Source of the DNA: Acidobacteriota bacterium
GTDB lineage: Bacteria > Acidobacteriota > Holophagae > Acanthopleuribacterales > Acanthopleuribacteraceae
NCBI GenBank assembly: GCA_020439745.1
Contig: JAGQSC010000019.1
Location: forward strand, 548,794 to 612,793
Direction: 5' to 3'
DNA: 64,000 bases
This document shows positions 57,216-64,000 of this stretch, one piece after another. The notes beneath the pieces are model-generated. The model saw nothing but the letters and a program-made list of their open reading frames with translations, was not told the DNA's origin and searched no databases. How positions within the stretch are numbered: the stretch's first letter is position 1; every line of letters starts with the position of its first letter. A program made the position numbers and the translations under genes.

Positions 57216-58288
57216 TACTTAGACCATCGCAACAAATGGGCTACAATCCTGTCGCCCGCCTCTCCGTCCCACAGAGGCGGCGGTGAGCCCTTTTTCCATT
57301 GACCACTCAGTGCTAAGCCAATCCGTTCGGCCACATTATCTCGGTCACATAGCTCGTTGGTACCCATAGTCACCGTTTCGGGCCGTTCCGTGTTGGGTCT
57401 CAACGTCAGACAAGGCACATTTAAGATGGTGGTTTCTTCACTGATGCCCCCGGAATCCGTTACCACACATGCGCTGTTCTCCACTAGGTAGTTGAATTCC
57501 AGATAACTTAAAGGCGGACATGGGTGAAGATGTGAGCATTGGAAAGCATCGGGCAAGTTCTTGCGAGTACGCGGGTGAATGGGGAATATGATGGGGTAGG
57601 TGGTAGCTTTACAGATTTCTTCCAACAACAGGCACAGTGATTGGGTGTCATCGACATTGGCAGGCCTGTGTAAGGTCAAAGTGATGAACCCTTTGGGCTG
57701 TAACTGAAGCACGTCCCAAAAATCCGGTGCTTTGAATCTTGATCGATGGCCGAGCAGGGTGTCGATCATGGGGTTGCCCACAAACATGATTTGATCGTCG
57801 GCAATGCCCATATTCTTCAAGTTTTCATTAGCGGATGGCAAGGTGGTGAAAAAGAGATCGCAAAGCGCATCCGTAGCAACCCTGTTTATTTCCTCCGGCA
57901 TGGTCCAGTCGAATGAGCGGAGTCCGGCCTCTACGTGAGCCAGCTTGAGTCCTCTTTTCTTTGCGACAATCGCGCAGGCCAGTGTTGAATTGACATCGCC
58001 AACCACCAACGTCATATCGGGTCTGCGATGCTGATTCAGTAAGCGCTCGTACCGAACCATGATGTTGGCGGTCTGTTCGGCTTGAGATCCCGAGCCTACC
58101 CCCAGGTTGACATCAGGGGTTGGAATGCCCAAATCCCGGAAGAACGCATCACTTAGCGTATGATCGTAATGCTGACCCGTATGCACCAGTCGATAGCTCA
58201 ATTTGTCTTTATGTGTATCCATGGCTTGGGCGATTGGCGCAATTTTCATAAAATTAGGTCGTGCGCCAACAATTAGATCTATTTTCAA
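57215..58288 (-). CDS. wecB: UDP-N-acetylglucosamine 2-epimerase
   Basis: It makes UDP-ManNAc from UDP-GlcNAc. The protein of 357 residues has the non-hydrolysing epimerase landmarks GARPNFMKIAPI, LVVGDVNSTLACAIVAKK, HVEAGLRSFDWTMPEEINR and VTDSGGISEETTILNVP. It starts at TTG 58288 with GAGG five bases upstream. As the first gene of the leftward run to PqqD, it is divergent from the glycosyltransferase at 58313, with 24 bases between starts. Confidence 0.93.
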   Translation of the reverse strand: MKIDLIVGARPNFMKIAPIAQAMDTHKDKLSYRLVHTGQHYDHTLSDAFFRDLGIPTPDVNLGVGSGSQAEQTANIMVRYERLLNQHRRPDMTLVVGDVNSTLACAIVAKKRGLKLAHVEAGLRSFDWTMPEEINRVATDALCDLFFTTLPSANENLKNMGIADDQIMFVGNPMIDTLLGHRSRFKAPDFWDVLQLQPKGFITLTLHRPANVDDTQSLCLLLEEICKATTYPIIFPIHPRTRKNLPDAFQCSHLHPCPPLSYLEFNYLVENSACVVTDSGGISEETTILNVPCLTLRPNTERPETVTMGTNELCDRDNVAERIGLALSGQWKKGSPPPLWDGEAGDRIVAHLLRWSK

Positions 58289-58312
58289 TGGAACCTCGGA
58301 GATCAGACTAAC

Positions 58313-59323
58313 TTGACTATTGTATACGTGGGCAATCGGCTGGCAAAGAAGGGCTTCACAGCGACAGGTGTAGATCTGCTAGGCCCACGCTTAGCTGAAA
58401 ACATGAACGTGGTGTTGGTTTCTGACAAGGTATCCAAGCTGCACCGGCTTGCCGAAATGATGGGTACTGTGCTGTTTGAACGAAGATTAACCACTGTTTT
58501 GATCGATACCTACAGTGGGATGGGATCTTGGTACGCATTGGTTTGTTCCTTTGTGGCTCGCTTGAGGGGCGCACGTGTGGTCTTAAGCCTGCATGGTGGC
58601 AAATTACCCGAACGCGTCAAGCGGTATCCGCGATATTTCGGTTTTCTCTTCAAGCGTGCTCACCGTCTGGTGGTCCCTTCTGGTTACTTGGGTGCAGTGG
58701 TCAAGCAGATGGGTTTTGAAGCCACGGAAATCGCCAATGGTATTCACACGGCGGAATTTCCCTTTACGCCACGACGCAGATGTGAGGGGCGATTACTGTT
58801 TGTGCGCTCGTTGCGCAGAATTTATCGGCCAGAAATGGCCATTCGCCTGGTTGCTGAACTGAAGCATCGAGGCAAATCGGCATATTTGGAAATAGTTGGC
58901 CCGGATCCAGAACATAGGTTACATGAGTTGACGGAGCTCGCACGATCATTGGGTGTAGCCGAGTTGATTGCGTTCAAAGGTCTTTTATCGCAGCGTGAAT
59001 GGGTTGGGTTGTCAATGGATTGTGATGTGATGATCAACACCAGCTCTATGGATAATCAGCCGTTTACCCTCTTAGAAGCCATGGCATTAGGTTTGCCGGT
59101 GGTCACCACCGATGTAGGCGGAATCCCCTACCTGGTTCAACACGAGGGAAACGGCTTGATGGTGGGTTCAGATGTGCAGCAATTGGCGGATCAGGTGATG
59201 CGCCTTATGGATCACCCTGAGCTAGTGATGCAGCTTTCTCATGCGGGCAAAGCGTTCGCGGACCAACGGGACTGGTCTAGGATTGTTGCAAGTTGGCGCG
59301 CTGCGTTGGCGCCAGATGATTGA
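58313..59323 (+). CDS. GT4-family glycosyltransferase
   Basis: A protein of 336 residues with the GT-B fold. The N-terminal half ends with LSLHGGKLPERVKRY, and the C-terminal half carries the retaining GT4 pattern NQPFTLLEAMALGLPVVTTDVGGIPYLV. It is the only plus-strand gene in the glycan region. Start TTG 58313 is weakly supported (GGAGAT eleven bases upstream). Its last 47 bases overlap the convergent PaaK-like gene. Confidence 0.85.
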   Translation: MTIVYVGNRLAKKGFTATGVDLLGPRLAENMNVVLVSDKVSKLHRLAEMMGTVLFERRLTTVLIDTYSGMGSWYALVCSFVARLRGARVVLSLHGGKLPERVKRYPRYFGFLFKRAHRLVVPSGYLGAVVKQMGFEATEIANGIHTAEFPFTPRRRCEGRLLFVRSLRRIYRPEMAIRLVAELKHRGKSAYLEIVGPDPEHRLHELTELARSLGVAELIAFKGLLSQREWVGLSMDCDVMINTSSMDNQPFTLLEAMALGLPVVTTDVGGIPYLVQHEGNGLMVGSDVQQLADQVMRLMDHPELVMQLSHAGKAFADQRDWSRIVASWRAALAPDD

Positions 59324-60572
59324 CGACAAAGCGCCTCTTTCCCGAAGGCGAAACGGAAAACTGTTCCACGTTCTCAACCACCAGACGCATGTCGGTTAGG
59401 CCGTGGTCGCGTAGTAGCTGCGTGATCTCGGTTTCAAACGATGTCTGCCAATCACTGATAGGTTTTACTTGAATCAGCAACTCATCTGGTTCGTTTTGAT
59501 GGATTTGAAATGAGTCCAACCAGGGCACGTATTCCAATATGCCCGTAAAAAAATGAACAATGAGCACCTTGCCCGATGGCGTTACAATCAGATCGGTATC
59601 CCGTCCCTCTATAGCTTGCATCAGCGGCAAGCCGCGACCACAAGGACAGCTTTCATCGGAAAGCCGTACCAGATCTCCCATCTTATATCGAACCAGTGGC
59701 ATAGGTCCGGGGTGCAGTCGCGTTACCACACCGTGGCCGAGGGTTCCGACCGGTACCGGGTGGTCGTCATCGCCAACAGCTTCCAGAACCACGTCCAACG
59801 CATGGATGTGATAGTGATTTCCTTCACCGCACTGTGCGGCGATCTGCACCCCTTCCCCAATGCCATAGGTGTCGTGAATGCGGCATCGGAACACGGTTTC
59901 AATTTTCTCGCGATAGTGCCCATATAGGTTATCGCCCCAGGAAATCACGGTCTTTAAGGGGATATTCCAGCCCTGGGATTGGGCAAACTGAGCTAATGTC
60001 CACAACGCTGCTGGATAGCCCCATAGGTGCTGGATGCGTCGCTTCTCCATCAACGAAAGCGTCTGGGCCATAGCGTTATCAGTTAAGTTGAGACAAGAAA
60101 CGTAACTGGTTCGCAGAAACGTATCTTTTGCGCGACGTAAAAGACCCCGCCTAACATTCATGCCGGTTTGTATGTGGGGTTCGCCTATTTTCCAGCCGGC
60201 CCATTGCAGCGCCAACATAAAACAAGCGCGGTAACGCGCAGCGGTCGGCAAATCACACCATACACGTGTGTTGGTGCCCGTAGAACCGGAAGAGGATACG
60301 GCATACATGCCTCGGCGTTTGGGAGTGGATGAAAAGATACGGTTCAGATCTGATTTACCACACAACGGAAAACCGTCTAGCTGTATGTAGGTTGCCGCCC
60401 ATGCCGGATGCTCATGCAAGTGCTTAAAGAGGTTGTCAAGTGCAAGCCTTTGTTCAGCTCGTATGCGCTCAAGGTCCCACCACTGAGCTGTATCCAAATA
60501 AGCCAATCGCGCGCGCATCGGGTGGTTCAAAGCCCACTCACTCAACCGCCACAGTGCGTCGCTAAGCTTCAT
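59277..60572 (-). CDS. PaaK/CapK-like adenylate-forming enzyme
   Basis: A protein of 431 residues in the phenylacetate-CoA-ligase-like group. It has the AMP-binding P-loop SSSGSTGTNTRVW near residue 94, DTYGIGEGVQIAAQC (with a zinc-site cysteine), VTRLHPGPMPLVRYKMGDLVR, CPCGRGLP and a C-terminal lid domain. Relatives occur in capsule and exopolysaccharide loci (CapK) with unknown substrates; it may activate an acyl group for glycan decoration. No acyl carrier protein is adjacent. It overlaps the O-antigen-ligase-like gene by four bases. Confidence 0.82.
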   Translation of the reverse strand: MKLSDALWRLSEWALNHPMRARLAYLDTAQWWDLERIRAEQRLALDNLFKHLHEHPAWAATYIQLDGFPLCGKSDLNRIFSSTPKRRGMYAVSSSGSTGTNTRVWCDLPTAARYRACFMLALQWAGWKIGEPHIQTGMNVRRGLLRRAKDTFLRTSYVSCLNLTDNAMAQTLSLMEKRRIQHLWGYPAALWTLAQFAQSQGWNIPLKTVISWGDNLYGHYREKIETVFRCRIHDTYGIGEGVQIAAQCGEGNHYHIHALDVVLEAVGDDDHPVPVGTLGHGVVTRLHPGPMPLVRYKMGDLVRLSDESCPCGRGLPLMQAIEGRDTDLIVTPSGKVLIVHFFTGILEYVPWLDSFQIHQNEPDELLIQVKPISDWQTSFETEITQLLRDHGLTDMRLVVENVEQFSVSPSGKRRFVVNHLAPTQRANLQQS

Positions 60573-61909
60573 TCGTCAGTACGTCGATCGGGTTGTGAAG
60601 TAGCAAACGCTATCATCAGCCCTGGTAATGCCGAGCGAAATGCAGCGTGTACCATATAAAACAAACCCCAAGCCGCAAGTGACAACTTGAGGTACGACGC
60701 TGATTTCGACTGTCGTGGATCAAAACAACGGAAGATGATGGTGCCAAGCAAGAGAATCAGCGAAAAAGCACCCAAAATACCGTGTTCAGCTAACATACGA
60801 GTTTGTTCTGTGTGGGAAGCCGCATAGTAAAAGACCTCCTCATGCATGGTTTTTGAACCGCCCGGACCTACACCTAAGAACGGATTCTCCAAAAAAACGG
60901 TTAAGTCGCCCACCAGCATATCAAATCGCCCGGTGCTGGAGACATCGCTAAGCCGCTCGCTCATTTGGTTACTCGTAAGTGAGTTCAAATAGGGCAATAA
61001 GATGGTCCACAGAAACACCGCGACAATGGGGCCGATCATCAAAGTGGCTCGCCTTGCATCTGTTGACCGTAAGAAGCCCACACAAAGTACAAGCAGTGCA
61101 ACACCTGTAGTCCAGATCCCGCCTCTAGAAAATGTCAGCAAGCATTGACCAATCAACCAGAAACTTACCAACACCAGGATCACTCGCAGCAGGCCTTTTT
61201 TGTGGAACGCAAGAATAAGACATGCATAAATTCCAGCACCAATAGTGGATGAAACTTGGTTAGGACCAAATCCACCAGAAGTGACGTGACTGGATTGGGT
61301 GATATATAAGCTGCCTGCCCCGACAGTTGTAAAAGTGGCAATAGCAGCCACGGCCAAAGCGGGAGGAATAATTGCGCGCAGCGTGTCGATGATTTCTGGT
61401 TGACCGATTCTCGTTCGCTCCATCAGGATCATGAAGGCCGTTAAGCAAAAGGGACCACTCAAGTTAAAGCGGACTTCTTTTAGATCAATGGGCGACATCA
61501 CGAAAATAGAAGGAATCAACAGTGCAAAATAGAAGTAGTGATAGGGTTGACGGAAATGGAATAGGCGCCTTCTCACGACCAGTGTGATTGAAATAAGCGC
61601 ACAAGCGTACTTTCCGTATTCCCAAGATAGACTGCCGCCCGTCATGCGCCAAAGAACCTCGGCCACCGAAATATACCAAAGGGCCATGATGGTTTGGCGC
61701 ACGTTTCCGGAAATTGCCAAGGCAACCCCAATGATGGTGGACCCAATGCAATGCGACGTAGCCAAAACCTCACTTTGATGCATCGCAATACCTAAGGGAA
61801 TGTGCATTGCGACAAGAAAGAACAGCATGTACGAACGCATTCGACTTCGAGTAAACGAATGGGGGCGTGCTTGTACCTGATGAGTTTCAGTGATTGTTGG
61901 TGAAGTCAC
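60569..61909 (-). CDS. O-antigen ligase/polymerase-family membrane protein
   Basis: A protein of 446 residues with ten to twelve hydrophobic helices and the Wzy_C (WaaL/Wzy) signature around residues 250-400. This includes CLLTFSRGGIW and the large periplasmic loop with FLENPFLGVGPGGSKTM and HTEQTRMLAEHGILGAFSLILLL. It probably polymerises or ligates the glycan made here; sequence alone does not separate Wzy from WaaL. Its start overlaps the upstream glycosyltransferase stop. Confidence 0.85.
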   Translation of the reverse strand: MTSPTITETHQVQARPHSFTRSRMRSYMLFFLVAMHIPLGIAMHQSEVLATSHCIGSTIIGVALAISGNVRQTIMALWYISVAEVLWRMTGGSLSWEYGKYACALISITLVVRRRLFHFRQPYHYFYFALLIPSIFVMSPIDLKEVRFNLSGPFCLTAFMILMERTRIGQPEIIDTLRAIIPPALAVAAIATFTTVGAGSLYITQSSHVTSGGFGPNQVSSTIGAGIYACLILAFHKKGLLRVILVLVSFWLIGQCLLTFSRGGIWTTGVALLVLCVGFLRSTDARRATLMIGPIVAVFLWTILLPYLNSLTSNQMSERLSDVSSTGRFDMLVGDLTVFLENPFLGVGPGGSKTMHEEVFYYAASHTEQTRMLAEHGILGAFSLILLLGTIIFRCFDPRQSKSASYLKLSLAAWGLFYMVHAAFRSALPGLMIAFATSQPDRRTDE

Positions 61910-62949
61910 GTTAACCTTTTTAGAATGCTCGACACCCGCTTTACATGGTGCCCAAAGGAATGCGCGGCAGCGGTCAGCCGTGCCTGTTCTCGGATGGACT
62001 CGGCCAGTTCAGGGTGCGCTACCAGCTGGCACACAGTGTTGATCATCGAAGTTTCATCATCACATGTATACCCATTGTGTTTGTTGACGACCAATTCGGG
62101 GACGCCCCCAACAGGTGTACTGATGACCAAACAACCCGACGCCATCGCTTCAAGAATAACATTGGGATAGCCTTCGTAATCAGATGTGAGCATCATGATG
62201 TCGCTTCGACTCAGTAATTCGGGCACATCATCCCGAATGCCGAGAAAACTGACTTCCAATTCCAGCTCGGTTGCCTGTCGTTCCAATTCATCTCGCAAAG
62301 GGCCGTCCCCTACAATCTGTACCTGGTTAATGGGTAGGGATGCCTCTTGTAGCCCTTTGATGACACGAAGAAACCGATCTACTCGTTTTTGTGGCACCAA
62401 CCTACCTACAAAAATGATGGAAACACCAGCAACAGAAAAACACCGCTTCCGAGGTGATGTGTCAATTTCTACGGTGTTTGGCAAGTGAATCAACTCTGAA
62501 TGAACCTGTTGTGCCTTTAAGTTTGTAATGGCTGTTTTGGTGTTTGCGATCGCCGCTCGGCAGTGTTTGAACACAAACGTACACACCCAATTGGGGAGTA
62601 ACCCCAACTCCTGCAAGCCATCGTTGCGGACCGCGGCGATTGCAGGAACAGAGATCAACCTTCCGACAAGCACGGCGTAAGGACTGGCAAAGAAATGTTG
62701 TGCGATGATCAAATCCGGCCTAAATGCGCGTGCCGTGCGGTACAAACACATCAACCGTACAAAGCGGTTTTCAGGCATATTGATCACATCGACCTTAAGA
62801 TCGTCAATCTTGTTTTCCCAGAATTGCGAGCGATCAAATGCGACGACTTGAACCTGAACCCCTAATACAAGACATGCCTTGATGGTCAAGTAAAGCTGTT
62901 TTTCAGCGCCTCCCTTGGCCAAGGTACCTGCCACAAATAATACCTTCAA
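61906..62949 (-). CDS. GT4-family glycosyltransferase
   Basis: A protein of 347 residues. It opens KVLFVAGTLAKGGAEKQLYLTI, has the hinge IIFVGRLVPQKRVDRFLRVI, and the EX7E block SDYEGYPNVILEAMASGCLVISTPVGGVPELV, typical of retaining GT4 enzymes. Start and stop overlap its neighbours by four bases, so it is within one leftward operon. Confidence 0.88.
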   Translation of the reverse strand: MKVLFVAGTLAKGGAEKQLYLTIKACLVLGVQVQVVAFDRSQFWENKIDDLKVDVINMPENRFVRLMCLYRTARAFRPDLIIAQHFFASPYAVLVGRLISVPAIAAVRNDGLQELGLLPNWVCTFVFKHCRAAIANTKTAITNLKAQQVHSELIHLPNTVEIDTSPRKRCFSVAGVSIIFVGRLVPQKRVDRFLRVIKGLQEASLPINQVQIVGDGPLRDELERQATELELEVSFLGIRDDVPELLSRSDIMMLTSDYEGYPNVILEAMASGCLVISTPVGGVPELVVNKHNGYTCDDETSMINTVCQLVAHPELAESIREQARLTAAAHSFGHHVKRVSSILKRLT

Positions 62950-64000
62950 GGGAATTCATCCCAGTAGGTATTCAAGGTCGATCGTATCTTCGACTGCCAT
63001 GCTTCTAAGCTGTAGTCTTGCGCAGAAGCAATGGCAGAATTCGAAAAGGTCCGATATATCGACTCCTCAACATAAATATCTTCTACCGACGCGGCGATTT
63101 GCGAAGGCGTGAGATCCGCCGAAGAGAAACCGTTGTGTCCATTGATCAGATACCCCAATACCGAGACTTTTCGGCAAATCACAGGAACGCCACAGGCAAG
63201 AGATTCAATTACTACTTTAGGGAAACCCTCGCTTAATGATGGAAAGACAAGGATATGAGCTGAAATCATTAGATCGAGCATGCGGCCATGACCCACTTGA
63301 CCTGTAAAATCAATACCTTCTATTCGCTCGCGGTCTGCAATCGATTTCAAGTGTGAAGACAAACTTCCGTCCCCAACAACAGTGAGCGTGGCGCCGGTAC
63401 GCGTTTCGCGAACAAATTTGAGGGCGTGCATGGCTATTTCGATGCCTTTACCGGGTTCAAGTCGTCCCGCAAAAAGCAATCGAGGTGCATCGCCTACATA
63501 GACCTTCTGAAGGGCACGATGCTTTAGCTTTTCAAGTTGTTGTGCCTTGAGAGAAGTGGCGAATATCCATGGTATCCACGGGTATTCAGGGTCAGGTGGT
63601 TGGAGACCGCCTCCAGTGGCCATGGTGATGGTATTGGGTGGGTGCCAGGCGCGCATGATCCTATGCCATAAATGTTCAGCCAGAGTGCGTCTGTTCGTCC
63701 AGTTACCGCAGTATCGAATAAAGAGCCTTTTGCCCATTATTCGAGCCATAAAGAGGCCAAGTGTGCCTATGTCGCCGGGAATAGGCGTATGGACTGCATC
63801 GCACCTGTGAAAACATTTCAGAAGGACTTTCGCGTTCCGAAACATCCAAAGAACAAGGCCAAATTTCCGAAAAATACCGCGACCCATGGGTTTCGTGACG
63901 ACGTGGACTTTAATGTTTGGGTGGCTGAACGACATGCCTTCCTGGTCGCGTCTGCCAACAAGCGGAATAATTACATCCGTGTGTTCAAAAAGACCAGCGA
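62946..64000 (-). CDS. GT4-family glycosyltransferase, 5' end outside window
   Basis: The frame stays open to the right edge (reading LFEHTDVIIPLVGRRDQEG just before an internal Met at 63935), so the N-terminus lies beyond the window. Visible parts are the N-terminal-domain segment VHTPIPGDIGTLGLFMARIMGKRLFIRYCGNW, the hinge LLFAGRLEPGKGIEIAMHAL, and the catalytic SLSEGFPKVVIESLACGVPVICRKV. It is probably the first visible gene of the leftward operon through the PaaK-like gene. Confidence 0.87.
   Translation of the reverse strand, partial: AGLFEHTDVIIPLVGRRDQEGMSFSHPNIKVHVVTKPMGRGIFRKFGLVLWMFRNAKVLLKCFHRCDAVHTPIPGDIGTLGLFMARIMGKRLFIRYCGNWTNRRTLAEHLWHRIMRAWHPPNTITMATGGGLQPPDPEYPWIPWIFATSLKAQQLEKLKHRALQKVYVGDAPRLLFAGRLEPGKGIEIAMHALKFVRETRTGATLTVVGDGSLSSHLKSIADRERIEGIDFTGQVGHGRMLDLMISAHILVFPSLSEGFPKVVIESLACGVPVICRKVSVLGYLINGHNGFSSADLTPSQIAASVEDIYVEESIYRTFSNSAIASAQDYSLEAWQSKIRSTLNTYWDEFP

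Overview
This window is the replication-origin region of a Gram-negative (two-membrane) bacterium, with a cell-surface glycan locus at its right end. The cell-envelope inference rests on an Omp85-family barrel, lipoproteins with lipoboxes, and O-antigen-type glycan genes. Menaquinone is probably made by the futalosine route (mqnB, mqnD). The phylum cannot be fixed from sequence alone. An Acidobacteriota-like or other deep-branching diderm lineage is a weak guess from the mixture of genes. Coding density is high, and neighbouring genes often overlap by 1-4 bases (ATGA, GTGA, TTGA, TAATG), so many are probably translationally coupled.

Layout. 1-4.6 kb: the 3' part of ispG, a zinc-ribbon/TPR protein and uvrC, ending in a hairpin terminator at 4859. 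4.9-10.4 kb: a lipoprotein, prfA-prmC-murA, a small helical-repeat protein, and a GlmU-type acetyltransferase whose pyrophosphorylase half is degenerate. 10.4-13.1 kb (minus): mqnD, mqnB and a sensor kinase. 13.2-22.8 kb: an ECF sigma/anti-sigma pair, L-serine dehydratase, an MFS carrier, a TgpA-like transglutaminase, galU, a PAS kinase-like protein without the phospho-acceptor histidine, tadA and a small anchored protein. 22.8-26.4 kb (minus): the operon rpmH-rnpA-yidC-jag with a chorismatase-like gene appended. 26.4-43.2 kb (plus): dnaA, a candidate oriC, dnaN-recF-gyrB-gyrA, a transaldolase-like gene, mnmE-mnmG-parA-parB, a bactofilin, accD and folC. One perfect parS palindrome touches the mnmE start codon, and two imperfect copies lie in yidC and galU.

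43.3-47.6 kb is accessory. Hairpin-rich repeats, including a roughly 313-bp tandem duplication, bracket an Omp85-type outer-membrane protein and an adenosine-deaminase-family enzyme. 47.6-49.2 kb holds a lipoprotein and surE.

49.2-54.2 kb is the most interesting part: a lasso-peptide-like RiPP locus. It has a nucleotidyltransferase, an HPr-kinase-like P-loop protein, an asparagine-synthetase-type macrocyclase, a 54-residue precursor with the lasso leader signature YxxPxLxxxGx5T, a methyltransferase and a PqqD-type leader-binding protein. No leader protease (B2) or dedicated exporter is visible. The PqqD gene sits at the end of the adjacent glycan operon. 54.2-64 kb holds a polyprenyl-phosphate sugar-phosphate transferase, an epimerase/dehydratase, WecB, four GT4 glycosyltransferases (the last cut by the window edge), a PaaK-like adenylate-forming enzyme and a Wzy/WaaL-family membrane protein.
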